A DNA stretch of 64,000 nucleotides from JAFIFT01 sp020051095 (GTDB lineage: Bacteria > Pseudomonadota > Gammaproteobacteria > Legionellales > Legionellaceae). The stretch covers positions 310,001 through 374,000 of the forward strand of contig NZ_CAXMZT010000001.1 of assembly GCF_964199965.1 (NCBI RefSeq), given 5' to 3'. Positions within the stretch are counted from its first letter, which is position 1, and each line of letters starts with the position of its first letter. Shown here piece after piece: positions 55,007-63,975 of the stretch. The position numbers and the translations under genes are program-made. The notes beneath the pieces were generated by a model. That model searched no databases. It worked only from the letters and a program-made list of their open reading frames with translations, and was not told the DNA's origin.

Positions 55007-55876
55007 ATGTCCACAGTTATTTTAGATGGAAAGTTATTAGCTGAAAAAAAGAAGGTTTTGCTCAAGCAAGACGTTGACAATTTTCAAACGACCTACCACA
55101 AGTCGATTACTTTGGCTGTTATATTAGTTGGAAATGACCCTGCCTCCTCAATTTATGTGAACCATAAACAAAAAGCATGCCAAGCTGTTGGGATATCATC
55201 AAAATTTATTAGCCTGGACAGTCATATTAGTCAGGCTGAACTACTTTCGGTTATTGACTCATTAAACCATGATCCAACCATACACGGCATTCTCGTGCAA
55301 TTACCCCTCCCCAGTCATATCAGCAAAGACAAAATCATTCAATCAATTTCAGTCAATAAAGATGTCGATGGGTTTCATCCTTATAATACCGGACTACTTG
55401 CTCAAGGACTTAAATGCTTAAGACCCTGCACCCCCAAAGGTGTCATGGAATTATTATCAGCCTATGATTTATTGGTAAAAAGTAAGAATGCCGTTATTGT
55501 TGGTGCATCTAATATTGTCGGTCGTCCAATGGCATGGGAGTTACTTAAAGAATATGCAACGCCTACCATATGTCATCGCAAAACAAAGAACTTAAAAAGG
55601 CACATAGAGCAAGCGGATATTGTCATCAGTGCAACCGGGAACCGAGAAGCAGTAAACAGTGATTGGCTGCAACCGGGGCAAATAGTCATCGATGTCGGTA
55701 TACACAGGCTGCCTTCGGGAAAATTATGTGGCGATATTGACTTTGAAAAGGCGGTTTCGAAGGGTGTCGCAGCAATCACACCCGTTCCGGGTGGTGTGGG
55801 ACCTATGACAGTAGTATGCTTACTTGAAAATACGATTCAAGCAGCTCTAGAAATGAACGCAGGTGTGCAATTGTAG
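55007..55876 (+). CDS. folD: methylenetetrahydrofolate dehydrogenase/cyclohydrolase
   Basis: 289 residues from MSTVILDGKLLAEKKK; the frame is open 90 bases further upstream, but family alignment favours this ATG. Seen are SIYVNHKQKACQAVGI, with the catalytic Lys, DVDGFHPYNTGLLAQG, and the NADP-binding VVGASNIVGRP-like VIVGASNIVGRPMAWEL. The C-terminal PVPGGVGPMTVVCLLENT is diagnostic. The enzyme interconverts methylene-, methenyl- and formyl-tetrahydrofolate. The last codons lie in the arm of a hairpin shared with the frr end. Confidence 0.96.
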   Translation: MSTVILDGKLLAEKKKVLLKQDVDNFQTTYHKSITLAVILVGNDPASSIYVNHKQKACQAVGISSKFISLDSHISQAELLSVIDSLNHDPTIHGILVQLPLPSHISKDKIIQSISVNKDVDGFHPYNTGLLAQGLKCLRPCTPKGVMELLSAYDLLVKSKNAVIVGASNIVGRPMAWELLKEYATPTICHRKTKNLKRHIEQADIVISATGNREAVNSDWLQPGQIVIDVGIHRLPSGKLCGDIDFEKAVSKGVAAITPVPGGVGPMTVVCLLENTIQAALEMNAGVQL

Positions 55877-55896
55877 GGTCGCCCATACAATTGCAC
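55865..55896. terminator. bidirectional hairpin between folD and frr
   Basis: GTGCAATTGTA (55865-55875) and TACAATTGCAC (55886-55896) form a perfect 11-base-pair stem with a 10-base loop. The left arm overlaps the last three codons and most of the stop codon of folD, and frr ends 6 bases further on. There is no T-run, so it may act as a transcript-end stabiliser or a weak terminator for both convergent genes. Confidence 0.55.
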
Positions 55897-55901
55897 ATCA
55901 C

Positions 55902-56459
55902 CTAGATTTCCATCAAATCCTTTTCTTTAGAAGCTAATACTTCATCAACGTGGTGAATGTATTTGTCTGTTAATTTTTGCATATCCTCTGTGGCTTTCCT
56001 TTCTTCGTCCTCAGAGATCGCTTTTTCTTTTACCAATTCCTTAAATTGGGTATTCGCATCCCGACGAATGTTTCGAATCGCAACCCGACCCTGCTCACCT
56101 TCAGAGCGCACAACTTTTATAAGTTCCTTGCGTCTTTCTTCGGTTAACGGCGGCATGGGTACACGAATCGCCGAACCTGCTGACGAAGGGTTTAATCCCA
56201 AACCGGAATCCATAATTGCTTTTTCAATCGTAGCGACCAATGCCTTTTCCCACGGGGTTATCAATAATGTCCTGGGATCGGATGCTGTGACACTGGCGAC
56301 CTGATTAAGAGGCGTTGGATTTCCATAATAATCAATTACGACGTGGTCTAATAAACCAACATTTGCACGGCCCGTTCTTACTTTAGTTAATTCAGAGGAT
56401 AAGTTTTCAACGCTTTTCTTCATACGCGCTTCTGCGTCTTTTTGAATATCTTTAATCAT
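55902..56459 (-). CDS. frr: ribosome recycling factor
   Basis: 185 residues from MIKDIQKDAEARMKKSVENL; an upstream in-frame ATG adds five residues but lies before the GGGAG ribosome binding site. The family core is KVRTGRANVGLLDHVVIDYYG-like (from KVRTGRAN), with PPLTEERRKELIKVVRSEGE. RRF splits post-termination ribosomes with EF-G. The start overlaps the pyrH stop (ATGATTAA), the conserved rpsB-tsf-pyrH-frr order. Confidence 0.97.
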   Translation of the reverse strand: MIKDIQKDAEARMKKSVENLSSELTKVRTGRANVGLLDHVVIDYYGNPTPLNQVASVTASDPRTLLITPWEKALVATIEKAIMDSGLGLNPSSAGSAIRVPMPPLTEERRKELIKVVRSEGEQGRVAIRNIRRDANTQFKELVKEKAISEDEERKATEDMQKLTDKYIHHVDEVLASKEKDLMEI

Positions 56460-57186
56460 TGTTTGCTCCCACAATGGTTCCTATTTTTTCACCCTGAACA
56501 ATCTTTTTTAATGCCCCATCCGTATGTAAATCAAATACTTGCAAAGGCATATTTTGCTCTTGACATAAACAAATAGCAGTTAAATCCATAACTTGCAACC
56601 CTTGTTGCAGCACATCATTGTACGTAAGAAAATCGTACTTTGTTGCATTTGGGTTTGATTTTGGATCAGCGGTATACACACCATCAACATTCGTGGCTTT
56701 AATAACTAGGTCAGCACCAATTTCAATTGCCCGTAGGCAGGCTGCTGTATCAGTTGTAAAAAAAGGATTCCCCGTACCAGCTGCAAATATTACCACATGG
56801 CCATTTCTAAGATGCGTGATTGCCTTTCGTCGATGATAGGGGTCAACAACACCCAACATTGGAATAGCCGACATAATTCGTGAAGGTAGATCAATTCGTT
56901 CAAGTGCATCACGTAAGGCAAGTGCGTTCATAACAGTTGCTAACATACCCATATGATCGCCAGTCACCCTTCCGATACCCGCCGCTGATAATGCTTTACC
57001 TCGGAATAAATTACCGCCTCCAACAACTAATCCAACTTCGACACCCATGCTAACAAGCTCAGCGACTTCATTAGCTATTTTATCTAAAACAGCTGGGTCA
57101 ATACCAAATTGAGATTGACCCATCAATGCTTCACCACTGTATTTAAGTAGTATTCGCTTATATTTCAACGTTGACTCATTCTTCAT
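56452..57186 (-). CDS. pyrH: uridylate kinase
   Basis: 244 residues of the bacterial hexameric UMP kinase family: RILLKYSGEALMG at the start, VGLVVGGGNLFRGKAL near 55, GTGNPFFTTDTAACLRA near 135 and TNVDGVYTADPK near 165. It phosphorylates UMP to UDP in the cytoplasm. Coupled to tsf by an ATGA overlap and to frr by 8 bases. Confidence 0.97.
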   Translation of the reverse strand: MKNESTLKYKRILLKYSGEALMGQSQFGIDPAVLDKIANEVAELVSMGVEVGLVVGGGNLFRGKALSAAGIGRVTGDHMGMLATVMNALALRDALERIDLPSRIMSAIPMLGVVDPYHRRKAITHLRNGHVVIFAAGTGNPFFTTDTAACLRAIEIGADLVIKATNVDGVYTADPKSNPNATKYDFLTYNDVLQQGLQVMDLTAICLCQEQNMPLQVFDLHTDGALKKIVQGEKIGTIVGANND

Positions 57187-58061
57187 TGATCTCGAACCTG
57201 TGCCATGACTTCTTCAACAAAATTATCTTCTTTTGCTTCAATGCCTTCGCCCACTTCAAAACGAATAAATTGCGCTACATCAGCATTTTTCTCTTTCAAA
57301 AGCTGACTGACTTTCTTATTAGGATCTTTTACAAAAGGTTGTCCTAATAAACTGACTTCATCAATGAATTTATTCAATCTGCCCTCAATCATTTTTGCAA
57401 TGATCTCTTCTGGCTTACCGCTTTCACGCGCTTGTGCAGTATATATTTCACGCTCATTTTCAATAGCTTCTGCTGATACTTGGTTGGAATTAACGACCAT
57501 TGGCTTACTAGCCGCGACATGCATCGCCAGATCTTTTGCTAATGTTTCGTCTCCTGAATTCATGCCAACTAAGACTCCAATTCGGCTACCATGTAAGTAA
57601 CAGCCAATGACGCTATCAGCACTCATACTTACCATACGGCGAATTTGGATATTTTCTCCAATTTTAGCGACGAGCTGTTGTCTCGCTTCTTCAACCGTTT
57701 GACCATCGGCTATTGGCAAGCCACTTAGCTCAGCAACTGAGCTTGCGTTGTGCTTTAGTGCAACCGTTGCAGCTTTGTTTGCAAAGCTAACAAAGTTTTC
57801 ATCTCGAGCAACGAAGTCAGTCTCACTGTTAACCTCAATCATCATAGCCTGTTTTTTATCATTTGATAATGCAACAACTACAGCACCATCCGCTGCAATA
57901 CGACCTGCTTTTTTATCTGCTTTAGCTTGGCCAGCTTTGCGCATTTCAGTAATTGCTTTGTCGATATCGCCATCCGTAATTTCTAAGAATTTTTTACATT
58001 CCATCATACCTGCACCGGTCATTTGACGGAGTTGGGCAACTTGTTTTGCTGAAATAGCCAT
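57183..58061 (-). CDS. tsf: translation elongation factor Ts
   Basis: 292 residues. LRQMTGAGMMECKKFLEITDGD (from LRQMTGAGMMECKK) is the N-terminal UBA-like region, EVNSETDFVARDENF is the core contact with EF-Tu, and HVAASKP with the C-terminal FIRFEVGEGIE completes the pattern. EF-Ts exchanges GDP for GTP on EF-Tu. A strong site GGAGG lies before the start. It is preceded by a hairpin in the gap to rpsB. Confidence 0.97.
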   Translation of the reverse strand: MAISAKQVAQLRQMTGAGMMECKKFLEITDGDIDKAITEMRKAGQAKADKKAGRIAADGAVVVALSNDKKQAMMIEVNSETDFVARDENFVSFANKAATVALKHNASSVAELSGLPIADGQTVEEARQQLVAKIGENIQIRRMVSMSADSVIGCYLHGSRIGVLVGMNSGDETLAKDLAMHVAASKPMVVNSNQVSAEAIENEREIYTAQARESGKPEEIIAKMIEGRLNKFIDEVSLLGQPFVKDPNKKVSQLLKEKNADVAQFIRFEVGEGIEAKEDNFVEEVMAQVRDQ

Positions 58062-58084
58062 TCGATTATTCCTCCAGAGATACT

Positions 58085-58128
58085 AAAAAGGGGGCTTGTT
58101 CTGGTTTTAACACCATCGACAGCCCCCT
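58085..58128 (-). terminator. attenuator-type hairpin between rpsB and tsf
   Basis: On the reverse strand, AGGGGGCT and AGCCCCCT form an 8-base-pair G+C-rich stem with a 24-base loop, followed by a run of five T residues (plus positions 58085-58089). This has the form of an intrinsic terminator. As tsf, pyrH and frr follow, it probably acts as a partial terminator setting the ratio of S2 to downstream products, as known for the E. coli rpsB-tsf gap. Confidence 0.7.
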
Positions 58129-58159
58129 CTTTAATTCATTTCATAGTTTATTCACTTGC

Positions 58160-59245
58160 TTACTTTTTAGTGTCTTTTGCTTTTGTTGTGGATGTTTTTT
58201 TCGCGTTAGTTTCAGTCTTTTTTTCAGCTTTGGCTACAGGCTTAGCTTCCGCTTTGGCCTTAGTGGCCGCCTTTGGGTTAGCTGCTGCTTTTGGTTTGGC
58301 TTCAGCTTTAGACTTTTCTTCTACCTTCGGCTTGGCTTCAGATTTCGCTTTTGTTTTGGCCTTTGCAACCTTTTCTTCAGCTTGTTCATCCTCAACATCT
58401 ACTTTAGCTTTTGCTTTAGGCTTTTCTTCTACCTTAGCTTCTGACTTCTTAGCCTGTTTTTCAGCAACCTGTTCTTCAGATTTAGCCTTTGACTTCGGTT
58501 TTGCACCCGAATCACTTTCACTTTCTTCGGCATATTCTGATTCACTGGAATCTTCTTGTCCTGGGCTCGATTTTCTTGCCTTTAGAATCGTATCAGCTAC
58601 GGCACGAACATAGATATCAATTGCTCTCATTGAATCATCGTTACCAGGAATGACATAATCAACCAAATCAGGGTCGTTATTGGTGTCGACAACGCCGATA
58701 ACTGGAATTCTCAAACGTCGTGCTTCTTGGACAGCGATGTTCTCAAATCCAACATCAATAATAAAAAGAGCATCAGGCAAGCCGCCCATGTTCTCTATAC
58801 CACCCAAACTACGCTCTAGTTTGTCCAGCTCTCGATTTAGCATCAAGGCTTCTTTCTTAATCATTTTATCGAAATCACCCCGATCACGCATGTCTTTCAA
58901 TTCTTTTAATCGAAATATAGACTGTCGGACTGTTTTATAGTTGGTTAGCATCCCACCAAGCCAACGATGGTCGACAAACGGCATACCGCATCGCGCTGCG
59001 TGAGTGCGAATGCTTTCTTGTGCCGCACGTTTTGTACCAACAAATAAAATCTTTGCTTTATTAGCAGCTAGCTTAGCAATATAATCCAATGTTGTTTGAA
59101 ACATTGGCATTGTTTTTTCAAGGTTGATAATGTGTATTTTATTGCGTGAACCAAAAATATACTCAGCCATTTTTGGATTCCAGTAGCGCGTTCTGTGACC
59201 AAAATGCGCGCCCGCTTCTAACAGTTCTTTCATGCTTACAGACAT
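58160..59245 (-). CDS. rpsB: 30S ribosomal protein S2 with long low-complexity C-terminal extension
   Basis: 361 residues. Residues 1-228 are a normal S2: MKELLEAGAHFGHRTRYWNPKM, seen from LLEAGAHFGH, KAKILFVGTKRAAQE, RWLGGMLTNYKTVRQS, and VIPGNDDSMRAIDIYV. Normal S2 is about 240 residues. Here about 130 more follow, first acidic Ser/Glu (SSESEYAEESESD), then Lys/Ala/Glu/Pro-rich like histone H1 tails (EAKPKAAANPKAATKAKAEA). The tail is in frame, has no stop, and uses the same codons as its neighbours. It is the first gene of rpsB-tsf-pyrH-frr. Confidence 0.96.
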   Translation of the reverse strand: MSVSMKELLEAGAHFGHRTRYWNPKMAEYIFGSRNKIHIINLEKTMPMFQTTLDYIAKLAANKAKILFVGTKRAAQESIRTHAARCGMPFVDHRWLGGMLTNYKTVRQSIFRLKELKDMRDRGDFDKMIKKEALMLNRELDKLERSLGGIENMGGLPDALFIIDVGFENIAVQEARRLRIPVIGVVDTNNDPDLVDYVIPGNDDSMRAIDIYVRAVADTILKARKSSPGQEDSSESEYAEESESDSGAKPKSKAKSEEQVAEKQAKKSEAKVEEKPKAKAKVDVEDEQAEEKVAKAKTKAKSEAKPKVEEKSKAEAKPKAAANPKAATKAKAEAKPVAKAEKKTETNAKKTSTTKAKDTKK

Positions 59246-59382
59246 AATTACTCCTGGGTTATGCTTCCACGCTCCCCATGTGATACCCGAATGTCAAATC
59301 TTCAGGACCCAACCACATGTTTCGAAAACGTGTGAGTCGTTAAATGCCCCGCTTTTATATCACAACACAGCATTTTTAGCAA
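59246..59382 (-). promoter_or_regulatory. rpsB promoter and leader
   Basis: On the reverse strand, TTGCTA (plus 59377-59382) and TATAAA (59354-59359) are spaced by exactly 17 bases and followed by a G+C-rich discriminator (GCGGGGC), typical of stringently controlled ribosomal promoters. The roughly 100-base leader down to the rpsB start contains CATGTG and CACATG arms enclosing GGGTCCTGAAG...CATTCGGG. This may be the S2 autoregulatory structure known in gammaproteobacterial rpsB leaders. The promoter is well supported by pattern; the leader function is inferred. Confidence 0.6.
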
Positions 59383-59491
59383 TTAAATTCATCTATTTCT
59401 CGAATGTATATAGCCCTATCAGTTGTCATTGCATTTTAATTAACAGCTTCTATACTTGTATTGATAAAAAAATCAAAATAAGGAAATTATT

Positions 59492-59935
59492 ATGAATAAG
59501 CGTCCCACATTAATCGCAATGTTGTTTTTATTATTTTTCTTTATGCAACCAACACTGGTACATTCCCAACCTGACGCATCTCAATCAGGTCAAACGGCTA
59601 AGATGGATTGGCAAAAAGAACTTGGTTTAACCACTGAACAAACAGATAAAATCAAACAAATTAAAGACGCAAGCTATGACGATATGAAAGAATATCGTGT
59701 GCAAAAATGGGGGCTATACAAAAAAATGGTCATGATGAGCCATAACAAAGAAATTGACGAACAGAAATTGAAATCATTAATTTCTGATATGAATACCATT
59801 TCAGAAAAGATGATGCGTCAAGAAATAAAGATGAAGCATGACATCTATATGGTTCTCACGCCCGATCAAAAAACAAAAATGGATCAAATGATGCAGGCAC
59901 GATTGAAAGAGATGGAAAAAGTATATGGTCAGTAA
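59492..59935 (+). CDS. periplasmic Spy/CpxP-like (LTxxQ) protein
   Basis: 147 residues. A signal peptide (to about VHSQ, residue 26) is followed by an all-helical body with two LTxxQ motifs, LTTEQTDKIKQI near residue 51 and LTPDQKTKMDQM near 123, and many Met and Lys residues. This is the Spy/CpxP fold, which forms a cradle-shaped periplasmic chaperone or modulates envelope-stress kinases. Single gene, followed by a good terminator. Whether it is a chaperone or a metal-related sensor cannot be told. Confidence 0.82.
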   Translation: MNKRPTLIAMLFLLFFFMQPTLVHSQPDASQSGQTAKMDWQKELGLTTEQTDKIKQIKDASYDDMKEYRVQKWGLYKKMVMMSHNKEIDEQKLKSLISDMNTISEKMMRQEIKMKHDIYMVLTPDQKTKMDQMMQARLKEMEKVYGQ

Positions 59936-59971
59936 AATAGCGCCCATGCGTATATAATTATTTTCTTACTT

Positions 59972-60005
59972 CCGGGCTTATCAAGCCCGGGAGAAGCTTT
60001 AATTT
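59972..60005 (+). terminator. intrinsic terminator after the Spy/CpxP-like gene
   Basis: CCGGGCTT (59972-59979) and AAGCCCGG (59983-59990) make an 8-base-pair stem with a 3-base loop, followed by a T-rich stretch a few bases on (CTTTAATTTTGTTT). It lies 37 bases past the stop codon at 59935. Confidence 0.7.
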
Positions 60006-60091
60006 TGTTTATCCTTTTTGTTGCAAAGACTTGCTGCTAACAACTCGCCAAGCTATTATCCTTTATGAACCGTTTATAATTTTAAAAAACA

Positions 60092-62650
60092 ATGCCCTCA
60101 ACATCCCCAAGCAAGCATATCAGTCAATTTAAGCAACAATTGGGAGAAAAAATCCACCAGTTGTCAGTGCCCCAATTTACTACCAAATTGGTTAATTATA
60201 TCGATAATTTGATTGTATCTCTTTACCAAAAACATCAACTCAATCGATATGCGATAGGCATACTGGCAGTTGGTAGCTATGGTCGTCGCGAATTGCAGCT
60301 CTATTCCGACGTTGATTTGGTTATTCTTAGCAGCAAAAATCTATCCGAAACTGGCAAACAGAAGGCGGGACTTTTTATCCAGGATTGCTGGGATTTGGGC
60401 TTAACGATTAGTCATCAAATAACAACTGTAAAACAACTTGCTGAGCTGGCTGCAAACGATTTGAGTGTGATTTCCTCTCTTCTCGATATGAGAATGTTAG
60501 CTGGAAAAGGGGACTTAATGGATTCACTTGCCTTCCAAACCCACCCGAGTCAAATGTGGACTAGTGAGACGTTTTTTCAGGCAAAACTGTCTGAACAAAA
60601 AAAGCGTTATGAAAAATATGGTGAAACAGCTTATAACTTAGAACCAAATGTCAAATATGGTCCAGGTGGTCTGAGAGATTTGCAAATCATTTTAAGCATT
60701 GGTAAACGCCATTTTGGAATCAAAAAATTAGCTGATGGAATTAATTGCGGATTTTTTAATGATAAGGAATATGAAGAATTGGTTCAATGCCAACATTTTC
60801 TATGGCAAATACGTAATAGCCTCCATTTCTTAGCTGGAAAAGCGGAAGAAAGGCTTTTATTTGATTACCAAATTAAACTCTCTCGATTGTTTGGATTTCA
60901 AGACAACAATGCAAATTTAGCCATTGAGCAACTAATGAAAACTTATTTCAATGTCATCAAACGAACTCGTGAGCTAAACGAAATGTTATTACAACTATTC
61001 AATGAAACAATCGTATTTCATCAAAAACAGAAAATCAAACCAATAGACGATTGCTTACAAGTGTCTAACCAACACATTGAAATCTGTAAACCCCACATCT
61101 TCCACCAACACCCGATCGTACTATTACGTTTATTTTATACCATGGCAAAGAATCCTTCTATACGTGGTATACGTGCAAATACAATTCGCCTAATTCGACA
61201 AAATCTCTATTTGATCAATCGTCGTTTTAAAAATATGAGCGAAGCAAAAAAATTATTTTTAGCCCTATTCCAGCAAGATAATTCACCCTATGAAACACTC
61301 CATCAAATGAATCGATATGGCGTGCTCGGGCGTTATTTGGAGAGCTTTTCTCATGTAACAGGCCAGATGCAATATGATTTATTCCATGTTTATACTGTTG
61401 ACCAACATACGCTCTTTGTCATTCGAAATATCGGACGATTTCTAGACCCAGCCTATGAGGGTAAATTCAACCTAGCCTATCGTTTAATGTCAGATTTGCC
61501 TAACAAGGACATCCTTTATTTAGCAGCACTGTTCCATGATATTGGCAAAGGTAGGGGCGGCGATCATTCCGAAATTGGCGCAAAAGAAGCAAGCGATTTT
61601 GGGATATCCCATTCCCTCGAAAATGACAAAATAGACTTATTAGTTTGGCTGGTTGAAAACCATCTGTTGATGTCTCAAACTACCCAGCGCTCGGATATTT
61701 ATGACCCACAAATCATCCATGCTTTTTGTCAACATTTACCCAAACCTGACTACTTAGACTATCTTTACCTACTGACTGTCGCAGATATTTGTGCAACAAA
61801 TCCTGCTTTGTGGACCGCGTGGAAAGATTCGCTCCTTAAAGAATTATATCGGTCAGCTAAACAAGTGATGCATGATGAACGCGCATTGATTAATGAATCC
61901 GTGATTATCGAAGAAAGACAGCAACAATCTCTATCCCAGTTACTCGCAATGGGGTATCAAAAAAGCGCTATCCTTACACTTTGGCAATCAATCAAAACGA
62001 AGTACTTTTTACATGAATCCCCAGAAATCATAACAAGACATACCGGATCCATATTAGATTGTGAGCGATACCCGCTCGTTATGATTATGCCTCACCATAG
62101 TCAAGGCGGCACGGAAGTATTCACTTATCTGCCTCATCGCGAGGACAGATTTGTTATTATTTCAACTGTCTTGAACAACCTGCATTGCACCATTCAAGAA
62201 GCATTTATTTCAACAGGAAAAAACCAATTTGATCTTGATACATTCGTCATCTTGGATGAAAAAAATCGTGAAATAACCTCGAAGGAAAAAACAGATAAAA
62301 TCAAGCACAGCCTTACATATTATCTTAAATCGAAGGAGCGCCTCCCATCCATTATTAAACGCAGACAAACCCGCACACAAGCCCATTTTAATGTTGAGCC
62401 CAGCCTTGAATTTAGTTTACATCCAAAGCAGAATCAAACCTTATTGTTTTTGGTCACTGGGGACAGACCAGGCTTATTGGCAGCAATTAGCCATGTTTTT
62501 TATCAACAGCATATTCAGCTACATCATGCCAAGATTGCAACTGCCGGGGAACGCGTTGAAGATACCTTTCATATCAGTAATGCAGATGGTAAGCCATTGT
62601 CCAATGAAGAAAAGTTAGCTTTACAAGATGCTTTGAATAAAGTGATTTAA
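60092..62650 (+). CDS. glnD: bifunctional uridylyltransferase/uridylyl-removing enzyme GlnD
   Basis: 852 residues. The nucleotidyltransferase domain has VGSYGRRELQLYSDVDLVIL near residue 65. A GlnD-specific helical region with KYGPGGLRDLQIILSIGKRH follows, then an HD hydrolase domain (LAALFHDIGKGRGGDHSEIG near 490) and two C-terminal ACT domains (from about 685; LLFLVTGDRPGLLAAISHVF near 785). GlnD senses glutamine and adds or removes UMP on PII. A TATAAT at 60075-60080 lies only 11 bases before the ATG, so the leader may be very short. Confidence 0.96.
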   Translation: MPSTSPSKHISQFKQQLGEKIHQLSVPQFTTKLVNYIDNLIVSLYQKHQLNRYAIGILAVGSYGRRELQLYSDVDLVILSSKNLSETGKQKAGLFIQDCWDLGLTISHQITTVKQLAELAANDLSVISSLLDMRMLAGKGDLMDSLAFQTHPSQMWTSETFFQAKLSEQKKRYEKYGETAYNLEPNVKYGPGGLRDLQIILSIGKRHFGIKKLADGINCGFFNDKEYEELVQCQHFLWQIRNSLHFLAGKAEERLLFDYQIKLSRLFGFQDNNANLAIEQLMKTYFNVIKRTRELNEMLLQLFNETIVFHQKQKIKPIDDCLQVSNQHIEICKPHIFHQHPIVLLRLFYTMAKNPSIRGIRANTIRLIRQNLYLINRRFKNMSEAKKLFLALFQQDNSPYETLHQMNRYGVLGRYLESFSHVTGQMQYDLFHVYTVDQHTLFVIRNIGRFLDPAYEGKFNLAYRLMSDLPNKDILYLAALFHDIGKGRGGDHSEIGAKEASDFGISHSLENDKIDLLVWLVENHLLMSQTTQRSDIYDPQIIHAFCQHLPKPDYLDYLYLLTVADICATNPALWTAWKDSLLKELYRSAKQVMHDERALINESVIIEERQQQSLSQLLAMGYQKSAILTLWQSIKTKYFLHESPEIITRHTGSILDCERYPLVMIMPHHSQGGTEVFTYLPHREDRFVIISTVLNNLHCTIQEAFISTGKNQFDLDTFVILDEKNREITSKEKTDKIKHSLTYYLKSKERLPSIIKRRQTRTQAHFNVEPSLEFSLHPKQNQTLLFLVTGDRPGLLAAISHVFYQQHIQLHHAKIATAGERVEDTFHISNADGKPLSNEEKLALQDALNKVI

Positions 62651-62674
62651 TCGCGTTAGTTAGGAAGACAACAA

Positions 62675-63418
62675 TCACTGACTTGACAGCTGAGCCATTA
62701 ATTTCTCAACACGGCTTTGCTCAAGTTCGACCATTTTGCCCCTTGATAAGTTTCTTGGCAATTGAATATCCCCATAGCGAATTCTAATTAGCCTGGATAC
62801 GTCAACACCCTGTGATTGCCATATGCGCCTTACCTCTCGATTTCGCCCCTCACATAGCACCACGTGATACCATTGATTCTTACCTTCACCACCTTGATAA
62901 GTAATTGTTTTAAATTGCGCAAGGCCATCTTCTAGCTCAACCCCTTTAAGCATTTCATTGATCATTTGCTCTGTCACTTCGCCATTAACTCTCACGGCAT
63001 ATTCACGTTCAAACTGCCTAGAGGGATGCATCAAGTAATTAGCAAGCTCTCCGTCATTTGTGAGTAATAAGAGACCCGAGGTGTTGATGTCTAAACGTCC
63101 AATTTGCACCCATCTTCCTTGTCTTAATTTTGGTAAATTATCAAATACGGTTTTAGAGTGCTCTGGATCCTGGCGAGAGCAAATTTCACCGACAGATTTA
63201 TGATATAAAATAACACGCGTTCTAATGGTTCGTGCTAATGGATTATTGATGCGCTTGCTTTTAACAGATATCTTATCTCTTGGACCAACCGAGTCGCCAA
63301 CCGAGGCAACTGTCCCATTGACTTTAATCCACCCCTGCTCAATCCACTTCTCCATTTCTCGACGGGAGCCTAACCCCGCCATGCTTAAGACTTTTTGTAA
63401 TCGTTGCTTTTCACTCAT
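62675..63418 (-). CDS. rluB: 23S rRNA pseudouridine synthase B
   Basis: 247 residues. An S4 RNA-binding domain (RLQKVLSMAGLGSRREMEKW) is followed by the RsuA-family catalytic domain with GRLDINTSGLLLLTNDG, which carries the catalytic Asp, and EGRNREVRRIWQSQG. RluB modifies U2605 of 23S rRNA (E. coli numbering). RluB, RluE, RluF and RsuA are close relatives, but the place after scpB is typical for rluB. The start overlaps scpB by 4 bases. Confidence 0.93.
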   Translation of the reverse strand: MSEKQRLQKVLSMAGLGSRREMEKWIEQGWIKVNGTVASVGDSVGPRDKISVKSKRINNPLARTIRTRVILYHKSVGEICSRQDPEHSKTVFDNLPKLRQGRWVQIGRLDINTSGLLLLTNDGELANYLMHPSRQFEREYAVRVNGEVTEQMINEMLKGVELEDGLAQFKTITYQGGEGKNQWYHVVLCEGRNREVRRIWQSQGVDVSRLIRIRYGDIQLPRNLSRGKMVELEQSRVEKLMAQLSSQ

Positions 63419-63975
63419 AAGTATATTTCTTCAATTTGATCAGCTTCAACTATCCCATTTATCCCCTCGATTACAGGTAAATCCTGCAAAGAAGGTAATT
63501 TGAAATAATCTAAAAATTGACTAGTAGTGCGGTATAATGCTGGCTTACCAGGGGCATCTCGATAGCCGCTAATTCGAATCCATTCTCTATCGACGAGTGT
63601 TTTCAATATTTGGCTGCTAACACTCACGCCACGTATTGCTTCGATGTCTCCCCGAGTCACTGGTTGTTTATAGGCAATAATTGCCAATGTTTCCAGCGTT
63701 GCAGCAGAGTACTTTGGCGGCTTTTCAGCCCTAAACAGGTTTATCCAAGGTGCAAAGGCCTCTTTTGTCAAAATTTGCCAGCCGCTCGCTAGTTTAACCA
63801 GCTCAAATGCGCGATCGCTATAATCCCTCTTTAGTTGATGTAATGCAAGTGTTATCTGCTCAGGCGATATCGACCCATTGTTTTGTAGAATAGTTAATAG
63901 CGTCTCTTCGCTAACTGGTTGAGAAGCGGTTATTAAAATAGCCTCAATGACGGCTTTGATATCGATTTCGATCAT
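63415..63975 (-). CDS. scpB: segregation and condensation protein B
   Basis: 186 residues with two winged-helix domains. Conserved ScpB segments are KPPKYSAATLETLAIIAYKQPVTR (from LSAATLETLAI-like SAATLETLAIIAYKQP), EIEAIRGV-like DIEAIRGVSVSSQILKTL, and GKPALYRTTSQFLDYFKL. ScpB with ScpA forms the non-SMC part of the bacterial condensin. scpA would be expected just beyond the window end. Coupled to rluB by a 4-base overlap. Confidence 0.95.
   Translation of the reverse strand: MIEIDIKAVIEAILITASQPVSEETLLTILQNNGSISPEQITLALHQLKRDYSDRAFELVKLASGWQILTKEAFAPWINLFRAEKPPKYSAATLETLAIIAYKQPVTRGDIEAIRGVSVSSQILKTLVDREWIRISGYRDAPGKPALYRTTSQFLDYFKLPSLQDLPVIEGINGIVEADQIEEIYL

Noticed and set aside
58170..58613. 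147-codon open frame on the + strand opposite the rpsB tail
   Set aside because: It is a shadow of the Lys/Ala/Glu-rich tail (giving Phe/Ala/Ser-rich nonsense), with no ribosome binding site and no family.
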